A DNA stretch of 64,000 bases from Leucogyrophana mollusca (taxonomy: Eukaryota; Basidiomycota; Agaricomycetes; Boletales), in NCBI GenBank assembly GCA_021014945.1, contig MU266354.1:62001-126000 (forward strand). Reading direction: 5' to 3'. Shown in pieces: positions 47,959 to 59,164 of this stretch. The notes beneath the pieces were generated by a model. That model was given only the letters and a program-made list of their open reading frames with translations, had not been told where the DNA came from and searched no databases. The position numbers and the translations under genes were made by a program. The stretch's first letter is position 1; the number at the start of each line of letters is the position of its first letter.

Positions 47959-50063
47959 TTAACGAAACGAGCTCGCACGTAAAGTAGACGTTGAACTGTA
48001 GAGTGTCTCCGAATCCTCTTCCTCTGTGCTTTTCCCCTGAACAACTGCCAGATCCTTCAAATTCCGCTGTAGAACCTTCGTGAGATGCTGCAGACCGGCC
48101 TGCTGATCCGCAAGTATCTGTTGAGAGCCACATTAGAAACCGGTGGGTACGAAATGCCAAACACAATATCCACCTGTGCGATCTGCTTCAGCCCTTCTTC
48201 ATCAACCACTGCCCACTCGGCGGGTCCGTCTACACCAGCTTTCCTGCCTCGCTCTCTTGCAGCATTGACCGCACCCACGAGCGCCCACAGTTCGTTTAGC
48301 TTGCCTCGCATTTTGCTCATTCCCCCGGGTCTTCGAATATCCTCCTCAATCTCCTCTAAAGCTGTGCGCAAAGCTTCTTCTTCAGGTCTTATCGAAGACG
48401 AGCGGACAGAGGGTATAAGTAGATGAAGATGTTGTATCAGATTGAGTAAACGATGCGATATTTGAGACTGGAGGGAGGCCGCGCGCTGAAGGCGAGACGA
48501 GTTGCTATCCTGGTGCACTGCGGAGAGCGACTCCAGGCGCTTTTTGAGTTCCTAGGCGCCATGGCATTAGTGGTCACTGGCAAATAAAGGAAATAATCAT
48601 AATACCTTCAATTTTTCTTGCTGCGCAGTTGCTTGCTTCGACTGTGCGTCGACACGTTCACGCAAGTCATCGAACCCGAGAGCAAGTACAGGGACAAGGC
48701 TGACGGCAAGGGTCAGACAGCGAAGCTTATTCTTAGGCGACACCTACCAGCTTGGATCCGGATTTTCGCGTACAGCTCTCTGCCACAGTCCTTCATTGAA
48801 GGCATTCGGTGGCCGCCCAAAGGCGCTGACCTGTGTAGGTTCGACGAGGTTGTAGAAATAATGCTAGGCGAAACTAAGCTTCCCGTACCCAAGCATAACA
48901 GGCGCAGAACTTACTTGAAAGCGACATTGCGGTGATCGAGAATCCCATGCGAGCGCGATCCCTTCGATCCGTTGAGTCAAGGCTTGGAACTGAGACTGGG
49001 GATCCGCTTGCTGCTGAGGAGTAGCACTACTGCCACTGCGCGAGGCGAGGAGACTATTTGAACTGGGGGCACCTAGAGTACTTCCAAACAGACTACCCGT
49101 AGTGCCTCCGGTCGTCGAGCCAAATAGAGATCCAGCCGGCTTCGCCTGCTGGGACTGGCCGAAAAGGGAGGGCGCCGGCTGAGTGCTTGTAGACTGTCCG
49201 AAAATGGAGGGGGCGTTGTTGGTGGTGGTGGAGGTACCAGGAGCAGTTTGCCCTCCGAAGATGCTGGAGGGACTTTTGCTCCCAAACAAAGGATTCGAAG
49301 AAGCCGTAGACGTGTTGCCAAATAGCCCACCTGCTGCAGGAGCTTGATTGTTGGTGTTTCCAAACAGACTCCCCGAGGTTGGTGCTTGGGTGGTGCTTCC
49401 GAACAGACTCCCGCCCGTCCCCGACTGTTGGGCCGCATTCCCAAACAAGCCTCCAGTCGCTGGTTGCTGCTGCTGAGCAGTGGTATTCCCAAATAAACTT
49501 CCAGAAGGCTGCTGCTGGGCGGTCGAGCTGCCAAAGAGCCCTCCAGTCTGTTGCTGTGGCTGGTTGGTGTTCCCGAACGTGCTCCCGCCAGCTGGCTGCT
49601 GCTGGTTATTGGTGTTACCGAAGAGACTACCACCGGGCGGTTGCTGCTGCTGTTGGTTCGTGTTACCAAACAAGCTCCCCCCACCAGGCTGTTGTTGGGT
49701 ATTCGTACTTCCAAATAAACCAGTGGTGGCGGGCTGCTGCTGATTCGACGTATTTCCAAACAAACTCCCTGTAGTAGGTTGCTGCTGCTGAGTGTTCGTG
49801 TTTCCAAACAGACTCCCCCCACCCTGGCCCGCCGTCGAGCTTCCAAACAAACTGCCTCCAGTCTGACCAAACGCAGACGTGCCACCGCCCTGTGCTGGTT
49901 GCGTAGTATTCCCAAACAACGATGTGCTTGTCTGGGGTTGCGTAGCGTTCTGAGCAGCATTACCGAAGATGCCTGTGCCAGTATTCTGAGCCTGCTGCTG
50001 GGTGTTGGTACCTCCAAACAGGCTGCCACCCGTCTGATTCTGAGTTCCGAAGGCGCCAAACAT
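47959..50063 (-). CDS. FG nucleoporin Nup54/Nup57
   Basis: The N-terminal ~300 residues are FG repeats, many of GLFG/SLFG type with Gln-rich spacers (GGSLFGNTNTQQQQP repeated with variation). A folded part follows with HYFYNLVEP, AFGRPPNAFNEGLW, LGFDDLRERVDAQSKQA, EKLKELKKRLESL, LLNLIQHLHLLIPS and MRGKLNELWALVGAVN, the Nup54 alpha/coiled-coil region. The tail is ILADQQAGLQHLTKVLQRNL. Nup54/57 pairs with Nup62/Nsp1 and Nup58/49 in the central channel. I start at ATG 50063 (MFGAFGTQNQ); the frame is open a little further upstream but without an ATG. CAG/CTG-rich repeats are a likely place for length variation. Confidence 0.9.
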
Positions 50064-50752
50064 CACTGGCCTTTGCGGTTGAGTTGAATAGGACGCCAAT
50101 GGCCTGTCGCATCAGTCTCGAGAGCCTTTTAACTATCAAGCGCGTGACTCACTGGTGGATTAACGATGGTGTAAGGCGCGACCTCTGGCAGGTTGTGGCA
50201 AGCGGTAAACGCCTCAGCCTGGCCTCGTCACGTTCCTAATGCGCAAAGCGATTGGCCTGTAATCTATGTACAAGCTCTGCTCGGCGGTGGATTGATGGCA
50301 CTCAAGATTGAAAGATTCTGAACAACGGGCCAATTGTCACGCCAGATTCGCTAGATGTGCAAGAACAAGTACCAAAGCAAGATGTCGATATAATTGGGAC
50401 AATAAAGAGACTGCGTGAAGGCGCCTCGACGACGTTACTCAACGCATGGTAGAGCTCATGCAATTCAAGCCGGATTCAAGATGTCATGGGACTCCATCCA
50501 AGGACATTCCGTCCACATACAAAAGCTCGCGAAAACCGAACCAGATCGTCAACTAAGATTGAGTGACAATGACGAGCAGCAAGCTCCGACAGCAGAAGGG
50601 GCCTCGAGAATCTCAATATAATACCACCCGGCCACAGTAAATATGCAGGAAATCATGCTGGAATGCGGCATACGAGGCATGCGTCATGTAAGGACATGTG
50701 GTGTACATGTGGTTTTGCAAAGCTCCCAAGCACCGCCCGAAAGAGGATGCAC
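50064..50752. other. Intergenic
   Basis: The Nup54/57 promoter and the eL27 3' region. A 68-codon plus frame at 50415-50621 has no domain. No gene is supported. Confidence 0.45.
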
Positions 50753-51391
50753 TCAGAACTGAGGGAGGGAAACGTCAGATCCCCGCACAATACACAACGC
50801 AGCCGTGTACTTACACGAAGGGGCTGGAAGAACCACTTGTTCTTTCCACCCTGGTACCGCTCCTCAAACAGCTTCTTGATGTTCTTCTTCGCATCCTCTC
50901 GCTGCGAAGGCTCCTTGAATGTTTCCGAGGCAACGGAGCCCTTCAAGCTCTCCAACTCCAATGCGTAACGCGTGGGGAACAGGTGGGAGTAGTTCACGGT
51001 CTATATCGCCCCGTCCCCCGCGCATAAGTGGAATGCAGATCACCAGCAATGCACCCATTCACTGACCTTGATGAAAGGCTTAACCCGGCTCCGCCGTTGT
51101 AGCTTCTTAGCACCCATGCTCCGCGTGACTTTTCGTGGGTAGCGCTCGATCCCTGCAACGATCGCGTGAGGGTATGGTCGCTCCTTGGTTCCCTCATCGA
51201 GCTGCTTGATGACGACAACCTTCTTGCCAGCCTGGCGACCCTGCAGGACGATGGCGACCTAGTTAGAATCGTTAGCTCTGCAGAGAGTTCTGAGCAGTAA
51301 GTAACGTGTACTTTTCCGGGCTTGTAAACTGGGAATAATCGTCAACACCGGGCGTGGATGCATTATGACCAATAATCATACCTTTGGGCAT
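50753..51391 (-). CDS. RPL27: 60S ribosomal protein eL27
   Basis: A tiny first exon (ATG CCC AAA G, 51391-51382) is followed by [101 protein letters not shown] and stop. The final Phe and stop codon lie on a separate last exon (ending 50753) after an intron whose donor follows PLR. eL27 is a structural 60S protein. Introns right after the start codon region and just before the stop are frequent in ribosomal protein genes. Confidence 0.94.
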
Positions 51392-52776
51392 CTTGACGGC
51401 GGCGGGGTCGGCGAGGGTTTGCTTGCTGTATCGACTTCGCCACTACTTACACAACTTCTCCAACAGAACAAGCCACTCGGGATTTCCCGTATGTACTGTG
51501 CAGTCGTAATAATTAAGGTTCTGTGTATGATCTCTAGTGACGCCTCGTTTGTCCATTCTGCTGGACACCATCTGGAGCGATTCGGTCATGTAGATGCTTC
51601 ATGACTCGCATCATATATGTGGGATGTTCTGTGAGGTTTGCTTCGACTCACCGCAAAATGCGATTCAATTCAGACTATCCATTTTTTATCCCATCAAAGC
51701 ACTCTATCTAGACAGTGCTCCTTGATTCACCAGCCCCTCAAGGGACATGTTCACGAGTCCAGACACCAACTGGTTTGCAGCGATAGGTCAGATCAGTGTC
51801 ATGCTCATTGCTCAAAGCCGACCATTCGGTTGGTCAGTCTTGAAGATACTCTCACGTGAGGTCGTCCACGGATGTCAGATGACATGTTATCAAGCGCCCA
51901 ATTCAGCGCCGCCACATGTGCAGGACAGAACAAATCAAGAGTATTCATGCATTATGGCAACCCGTCATATTTTTGAATCATACTTCTGCGCGGCCCTTAC
52001 TTATGTATTGCACTGGCGAAACGCCGCCGAGGGCTACCGGCGCCTTCATATTTCTCACTCCACTTAGCAGGCGGTTGACAGGACCACTGCCAGCTGTCTC
52101 CCTTTCACGTTGGGTGTCAGCATCACGCAACACTCTTTTTCGTCTGTTCTGATGATCATATACAAACCTGTCGAGCGCCTCCATTGGTTTTCGCATGAGC
52201 TTGGGTTCTGACAGGTTCTGACCCCCAAGTGTCTGTTCTCTTCGCTCCAGTAATAGGTCTGATTTACGAGAGCACTCTTTTGCAATCTATTCAGCCGCCG
52301 TCGATCCGCGGAAATGGCTCGACGAGCCTGGATGCGATCTTCCACAGCATTGCGGTGCAATTGCATGGTCCGCGACCAGCGGATTTAAGTGATGCGGACT
52401 TCATCCCCGTCAACCTGGGTTCGCTGCGAACACTCAAACATCGCACAGAACTTAAAAAGCTTCCTGGATGTAGTCCGGCCTCAGGGAATGTTCCAAGATA
52501 GACTGTTGTATAGGAGTCCAGAATAAATTATCCCAGTATTCCAAAACGTTGCACAACATGTAGAACGTGCAACTGCAGGCAAATCACTTGTTTATCGACG
52601 AACAAGGGAAACTGCAACAAAACAATAAAGATACGGGTCGACTAGAGAATAGAGGTCCATGACCGCGAAAGGTATCATTAATGCACTTTTAGCGACTTTC
52701 TCGGCCGTATCAAGAAGAGTGGAGTAAAGACAGGATTGTGAGAGTGCGACAGCGCACAACTTCATGGGATGGTGAT
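51392..52776. other. Intergenic with coding-like minus-strand segment
   Basis: The eL27 promoter and the 3' flank of the hydrophobin gene. Around 52000-52366 the minus strand has two adjacent frames with protein-like, charged sequence: MQLHRNAVEDRIQARRA, and in another frame KPMEALDRFVYDHQNRRKR followed by a good GTGAGA donor. They may be exons of an unknown gene or a gene relic. I could not assemble a full gene and recognise no domain. Confidence 0.35.
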
Positions 52777-53363
52777 CTAAAGGTTGATGTTGACTGTAAG
52801 ATGGTGAAAATCAAATCAGTTTGATGGTAGATGATGGTAGCGAAAGGGGCACATACTGGGCGAGCAACCGATGTTAATGAGACCGTTGTAGCTGTTGTCG
52901 GAGCAGCAAACGGGTTCTTGGTTGCTGGATACAGATTTAGTTTGACAAGGCAACGCAATGTATAACTATCTACTCACCAGTCGCTTCCAGCGCCGGCACC
53001 AACAATGGTGGTGGAGGAGCAGCCGACGCCAACGAGGCCTGTAATAGATCCAAGGTCGAGACCCAAAAGACCCAGGAGGCCGGAAGCCTCAGTGCTCTTA
53101 GCGTCATACGTAGAGTTGCAGCACTGAATAGACCCAGTGTTGCACTGGCTGGGCGTTCCGGAGGGGGAGCTACGCCTCGCGCCTATCGAAAACCCAAGTC
53201 ACTACCAAGTATCAGAGCCCGAATGATGCGACTCACGCGAGGCGGGGGTAGCACGACGAGCGGGAGCCATCGGGGGAAGGCCACGAGCCATTCTCTGGGC
53301 GTTGGTCTCTGCGCTGACGGCAGTCGCAGCGGCGACGAAAGCGAAAACGTAGGCGAACTTCAT
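52777..53363 (-). CDS. Class I hydrophobin
   Basis: Four exons give about 138 residues. The signal peptide is MKFAYVFAFVAAATAVSA. A basic linker (RGLPPMAPARRATP, RARRSSPSG) leads to the eight-Cys core: QCNTG, IQCCN, VGVGCSS, SDCNQEPVCC, INIGCSPININL. The spacing C-CC-C-C-CC-C and the long hydrophobic C3-C4 loop (GLLGLLGLDLGSITGLVGVG) are those of class I basidiomycete hydrophobins. These are secreted, self-assemble at air-water interfaces and coat aerial hyphae and fruit bodies. The last exon holds only the terminal INL residues. A TATA box lies ~110 bp upstream. The RR pairs in the linker could be processing sites. Confidence 0.95.
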
Positions 53364-54625
53364 TATGTTCTAGTTTGTTGAGTACGGCGAGGAAGTCTAA
53401 AGAGGTCGCGGCGACAAACGAAGGAACTTAAGGAGAGTGGGTGGAAAACTGAAGCGAGTTTGGATGAAGTTGATTTTATAGCGCTTTTGAGCAGAGAGAG
53501 AAGCGAGGTCAGGGTTGTAAAAAGGGTGCCACCCTAAAGAAGTCGGCATCCGATTACTACGCGAGCAAATATTTGTCCATCATGTCCCTGGACTTCCGTC
53601 ACTTCGTTGTTTTTCTTTTATTTTGCCGACAAGGCCAAGACAAGCTACTAATTAATATTCTATATCCACCGTTGGAGTGGGTCGCACCTGGTCACACCCA
53701 GTCAGTCTCTTGAGATGAGATATCGAGAGCCGGATGACCGTGCAGAGACCCTCGGGCTATCAGGGAGGCCATCTAACACCGTCTCAGCACACATGCAACG
53801 TTTGCCACGTTCATTACGACCTGGTCTGGAACGAGGCTTGCGCGCGTCTTATCGCACTGCCCACCAATTAAAAGATGCCAAGAAGTCCGTAATATGTTCC
53901 TCGACTATCCCTCCAAACGCCGAGACATACTTATCGGCGGTGGTGTGAAGGCCATCCGTCGGTAAGGAGTGAAGTCCTGTCCATGAACACAGCGACCGCG
54001 ACGACGATGATACCAGTCAGCGCCAACAGCCATAAGATTTGCCACGGATGCGACACCGCGAGCGAGAGTGAAAAAAATCGACTCACCTTGTGTCCAGAAC
54101 AAGCAGCTCAGACTCCGCCGCTGACAGTGATACGATTTTTGTCTCTATCCAAAGTTGCTTCGGACGATGCAGAAATAGCACATCAATAGGGACTTGGTAT
54201 GGATCAGATGTGGCTGAACTGCTTGAAGGAACGCACGGGTTTAAGAAAAGCCCAAAACATCCTCGTGTTGTCCGATTTTGGAAGGTGTCTACGTTGAGAG
54301 CCAGGCAGGTTGCTCGACTCGGACGCTCAACTGACGCTCTGCTGTCAGTCTTATCTCCATCCACCTCGCCGTGTTCGCAGGATACATTACAATCCCATTG
54401 ACAGTCAGAAGATTGACAAGCAAAGACTGGACGCCTTAAGTACGTACCGAGCTTGTGGAGCCTCGTGTGTGAGCAGCGATAACACCACGAGTCCTCTCCA
54501 CACCTGACATCAGCGATTCATGCAAGCTCACTGGCGGACCATCTCTACCGCATAACCCCAACCGCTCGTAAGTATATGGTCTTCAGCTGTACAGCGTTTC
54601 TGATCTCACACTCAAGCAACACAGA
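53364..54625. other. Intergenic between divergent hydrophobin and hydrolase
   Basis: Holds the hydrophobin promoter. At about 53939-54055 the minus strand can encode a hydrophobic helix (WLLALTGIIVVVAVAVF), and a plus frame at 54090-54401 is Ser-rich. Neither could be linked to a full gene. Confidence 0.35.
53473..53480 (-). promoter_or_regulatory. TATA box of hydrophobin
   Basis: TATAAAAT on the minus strand, about 110 bp upstream of the ATG, with a pyrimidine-rich stretch between. This fits a strongly expressed gene. Confidence 0.6.
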
Positions 54626-56202
54626 ATGGCACAGGCCTCAACGCTCGTTCATCTCGTTTACATCCACGGATTTCAAGGTATGACAGCCAACTATCTATCA
54701 GCTGAAATAACAGTACTGACAGCTCCACAGGGAAAGATACCACATTCAAGGTGCTTCTGAGTTCATATCTGAGATCGATCGAGCGCCAGAATATCCCCTG
54801 ACCTTTACACCTTATCTATAGTCATTCCCTACGAATCTACATGAGTTCCTGGCCGCCCGGGTGCCTTCTCGCTTCTCGGTAAAGAGCAGTGTTTACCCCA
54901 CCTACAAGAGCGTAAAGCCCATCACTTTCGCCACTCGGACTTTCCTGGAATGGTGAGTTTCTATGCATCATGCCTTGGATCTGTACCTATATCGTCAACT
55001 GATGTCACGATCAGGCTCTCAACGCAGCCTCCTGGGCACGTCATATTGATTGGCCACTCTATGGGAGGGCTACTTGCTGCTGATGCAGCAACAGACCCTT
55101 CAAGTCTGAATGGTTCTCGGCCGCAACACATCATGGGCATGATTGCCTTTGACACCCCTTACTTAGGCATGCATCCTCACGTTGTTATCAGCGGCATTGC
55201 CTCTTTGTTTCAGAGGCAAAATAGAGAAAGTGAGGGCAATACCCAAGATGCCATGGGGCCTGAGCAGAAACCAACCAGCGATATGAAAGAGTTAAATGAC
55301 CAAGCCCAAGTGACTATCGTTGGCCGAGGCGACCTGAATTCTGCTGACGCGGGCTCTGCAAATCAAGACCGTGAGTGGCCTTTGATGTGTACGATGCTTC
55401 ATCGCTGAAGGTGACATCTTTCGCACCAGCTTCACAGCAGCACCTGCCAGGTCCGCCAACGGTGCCGCAGAAACCTCGAAATACGCTATCAGCATCGACA
55501 TCCAACTTAATCTCGCGCCTCAGTGAGAGAGCCTCTCCTTACATCGAACGCGCCCTTGAACACCCTTCTGTTCGCTGGGCACAGAAACACCATGATGCCC
55601 CTATAGATGCGGGGAAAACATGGGTTGTCGAGCATTATCAGTTCGGTGCGTGTATGTTCGATCCGAAAGGGCTCAAGAAGCGCTACGAGGACCTTTTGGA
55701 GTGGAAGGGGTTCTGGGTCAATTATTGGACGCGGACCAAAGCCTCCCCGCAGGCGGACGTAAATGTCAATGAACACGGGAACGCGGAGAACGCACCTGCC
55801 TCAGTGGACAGCCCTTCTCTTGAGTCGACGGTCGAGTCTACTGCCCACGACCCTTCAAGTTCGAGCGCCATGAATATGCAAGACTCGGCCCTTTCAAGTT
55901 CAATCAGTCCTCGCACAAAGGCTGAGTCCAAGGCTGCGCAGAAAAAAGCTACGAAAGAGGGAAGAAAGAGGGGGGCTGAAGAGAAGAAGCGCTCTCAAAG
56001 TCGCCATTTCGTTGTTTTACCCAATATAATCAGTCACGGACCAACGGGTGGAGAAAACTGGGAGAGCGTCGAGATCGCGGGTGTCGATGACGAGGTCGCA
56101 GCTCACTGCGGGCTGTTCATTCCTGAACAGAACCTGGAATATGATGCATTAGTAGAAAGGGTTGGAAAACGAGTACTGGAGTGGTGTGACAAAGCGCGAT
56201 AG
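54626..56202 (+). CDS. Alpha/beta hydrolase, DUF676/lipase-like
   Basis: The exons start MAQASTLVHLVYIHGFQG (first strand and oxyanion turn). Next come KDTTFK, FPTNLHEFLAARVPSR and VYPTYKSVKPITFATRTFLEW, then the nucleophile elbow VILIGHSMGGLLAADAA and MIAFDTPYLGMHPHVVISG. The C-terminal half has VEHYQFGACMFDPKGLKKRY, a Lys/Ser-rich linker and VVLPNIISHGPTGGENWE. The Ser of GHSMGG and Asp of FDTPY are visible; the His is probably in the ISHGPTGG region. There is no signal peptide, so an intracellular lipase or esterase is likely. Such proteins with a charged linker are common and uncharacterised in basidiomycetes. The stop is only 76 bp from the convergent RPB9 stop. Confidence 0.85.
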
Positions 56203-56278
56203 ATGAAGGAGACGAGTGTTAAAATATATGACATTAATGATAATCTGCAATGAGACCATTGACATCTGCACCTCCCCT

Positions 56279-56991
56279 TCATGTATCAGGTCTATTGTCC
56301 ACAGGAAGCGATGTATCTGTAAAACTAGTGTTGCATTTTGTGCAAACGAAGAACAGGATCATGCGGGTCTCTTTTCGCTTCGACTGGTCCTGGTAGAAAA
56401 CGGCACTGGACAAAGTTAGACTGGTCTCTAGAGGGGGGAAAGAGAACACACTCTTCATGTCCACAATTTGGACATGGGATGTTGGAGTGAGCCTGGGGAG
56501 TTCGTAGGTTAGGCGTGATTGACATAGAGCAATGACAGGGACCGTACCAAGGTGGGATCAGAACCCAAATCCGTCGTTACTCCTACTTGTTCTCTGTCAT
56601 CGGGAGGCAGTAAGCAATTGATTCACTCATGCTATAAGCCTATCCCCTGAATAAGATAAAGGGGGGTGCCTGTGCCCACTATCTACGAGAGCCGGCAAGG
56701 GGCACTCACTTAGTAACGGTCAACAAATCATTCCTATAAACGCATTTGTTCTCGCCAATTTCATCGTAGTGGCATATTCTGCAAGCGTACACCATGATAC
56801 GACGTTGTGGATCTGCTTTGGGATATAGTAGATTGTTGCATTCCGAGCAGAAATGTAAGGATGCCTATTTGAACGTGTGAGCCGCGGGAAGAGCAGGGTC
56901 GGGGACACAGCATCAAGTAGTTGACAGAACGGGGAACAGAGAAGCTATGTTAGCGACGAGGCTTGAGCGGATAGGATACAGAACAAACCAT
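56279..56991 (-). CDS. RPB9: RNA polymerase II subunit Rpb9
   Basis: Five exons (56991-56989, 56864-56710, 56593-56548, 56492-56452, 56405-56279) give 123 residues, like yeast Rpb9 (122). The first zinc ribbon is HFCSECNNLLYPKADPQ with VYACRICHYDE; the linker is NKCVYRNDLLTVTK and GVTTDLGSDPTL. The second zinc ribbon is IPCPNCGHEDAVFYQDQS with ILFFVCTKCNTSF. Rpb9 sits in the jaw of Pol II and affects start-site choice, TFIIS response and fidelity. Exon 1 contributes only the ATG; an intron begins directly after it, and GCA TCC resumes at 56864. The donor inside GHEDA was set by phase and homology. It is head-to-head with SMP3. Confidence 0.93.
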
Positions 56992-57158
56992 GCCGAGCTT
57001 GTGCTGAGCAATTGGTTCAAGGCGAAAGTGCGTTTGGAACTCCGCCGTCAGGACGCGTTCAACCCACCACCAACCATGACAGAAGCCCTCCCGCTTGCTA
57101 TTACAGTAGTGTCACTGCTCAGGGCTAAAAACCCTTTGATACCTTCAGGTATCTGACG
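56992..57158. promoter_or_regulatory. Head-to-head promoter, RPB9 / SMP3
   Basis: 167 bp lie between two divergent start codons, among the shortest shared promoter intervals in the window. No TATA box is seen. Confidence 0.5.
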
Positions 57159-59164
57159 ATGCTAGAAAAACGTTCGGTCAAATGGACCTATGCGTGTCTT
57201 TGGATAATCCGCATATACTTTGCATTGTGGGGTACAGGGTACATCCATCCTGACGAACATATGCAAAATGGAGAAGTCAGTGCAGGTATGGTCTTGTATG
57301 TTTCTCGTCGCTCTTATCACCTCATGCATGTTTAAGGCGACGTTCTTGGTTATCACACGCTAAAGACCTGGGAGTGGACCCCTTCCTTCCCTCTGCGCTC
57401 CATCGTGCCACCATTTGTCACCACTGGCATCCCCTTTTCACTCTCGAATTTATTATATGGCGGTAAGATTCTCTAATTAGGACATTGCTCAGTGGTCTCA
57501 TTCTGTCGAATATAGAACACCTTCAGCCAGATGTGATCTTCCGTACTGGACGAATCCTGTTCCTCGGCCTATCTATGTTACTGGGCAAGCAGATTAAGTA
57601 TCCTGCGCGTTTCGTCTGGAGCTCATGACCGCCACTTCCAGACTATAGCTTAACTAACCTCATTCCGGACCCTAATGATCGTCGCCTCGGGCTGCTGCTG
57701 CTTGCCTCCTCTCATGCCATGCATACTTTTCAAGTGCGACCTTTCTCCAATTCCATAGAGGCGGTTCTAGTGGCTATTTGCCTCGTTTTACTACGGCAAG
57801 TGGTGTCCATCATCCCCGACTCTGCTAGCAAGGTAGGTTATAGTATCCTTGAAGTGTGGCCTCTCATTTGAAAAAATGCCAGAGACCGACACGGGCGCTA
57901 CATCTCCTTGCTATCCTTTTTGCTACTGGAACTTTCGTACGCCCTACCTTCCCGATATTCGGACTCCCAGTTGCATATCAGGTTATACTCTGGTCCATCA
58001 GAGCCGCATCGCGCACGCCTGAACGAGGCAAAACATTTCAGTACAGCTCTTGGCTTCGATTGGTAGCCCCTCCGCTTGTCACTTCCATCTTGACGTCTCT
58101 GAGCTTCATCGGTGTCGATTCCATGTACTTTCGCGGCGACTTCAAGGATGTTGTCGCGACTCCCCTCAACTTCTTCCTCTATAACCTTTCACAGGACAAT
58201 CTATCCGAACATGGGCTCCATCCGAGATGGCTACACCTTTTCGTCAACCTTCCAATGATTGTTGGTCCATGGGTTTTGTTGCTGGCCCTGAGAACAGCTT
58301 GGCAATACACTACCACTTTTGATGCGAGAACCGGTCGTAAAATCGACAGTGCTACACAAATCATTAACAAAAGTATACCTGTGTGATCTGTGTTTTTCAA
58401 TATGGCATTCTGACTCGTGTTTCGTTAGCTATCGTCCACATGACCGTACTTTCTATGAGCGCCCTGTCCATCCAACCGCACCAAGAGCCTCGCTTTCTAA
58501 CACCCCTCTTACTCCCCATCATCATCTTGGTGTCTAACTCTGGTCAAATTGTTCGTGCTGGGAGGACCTTTTGGGTATGCTAATGTGCATGGCCTTGATA
58601 AAGCTAAAGAACCTCACGAGCATTTTTTTTTTCAGTGGACATGGGCAGTTTCCAATATTGCACTAGCCATTGTGTTTGGGGTCCTCCATCAGGGAGGTGT
58701 TGTTCCGTCACTTTTGCACCTACGTGGAAGGTTGGCCAGTGCCACATCTTCGCAGGGTATCCATTTCATCTACTGGAAGACATACATGCCTCCCCGTCAC
58801 CTATTGGGCATACGCCAACAAGGTTTATCTCTCCATTATGTACCCTATGTCGTGTTGATTACCTCTTCTAGACTACTTATCAGGTTTATTCCGCATTACA
58901 GACCTCGCCGGGGCGCCTCGGAATGACCTTGTGAAGGTGGTGCTTTCAGACACTCAACGAGCTATATATATGGTCACCCCTATCGCGATGCACTCGACGC
59001 TTCCCGAAGCAGTGTCGAGATGCATGACCCTAGAACACCGAATGTTCCCGCATCTTGATTTGGACCATATTCCGGAGAGTGTCCAGGCAGGGTGGCTTGA
59101 CGGACTGAGCCTTGGCGTGTACGAGTTGCGGTCTGCTTGTCTGAATGATGTCCAGCGACTCTAA
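57159..59164 (+). CDS. GPI mannosyltransferase 4 (Smp3/PIG-Z family)
   Basis: A GT22 membrane mannosyltransferase of the ER, adding the fourth mannose to the GPI core. It starts MLEKRSVKWTYACLWIIR; the luminal catalytic motif GYIHPDEHMQ (HPDE) follows in the first loop, then TWEWTPSFPLRSIVPP. Multiple helices follow: LFLGLSMLLG, GLLLLASSHAMHTFQVR, RPFSNSIEAVLVAICLVLL, LHLLAILFATGTFVRPTF. Further on are HPRWLHLFVNLPMIVGPW, FLTPLLLPIIILVSN, NIALAIVFGVLHQGGVVPSL and KTYMPPRHLLGI. The C-terminus is DLAGAPRND and VTPIAMHSTLP. The intron at 57585-57641 starts with GC. The exon structure between RHLLGI and DLAGAP is uncertain. In fungi the fourth mannose is needed for GPI-anchor transfer. Confidence 0.9.

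Noticed and set aside
49073..50059. 328-codon minus frame parallel to the nucleoporin
   Set aside because: Frame-shifted shadow of the FG repeats; the repeat period keeps the second frame open.
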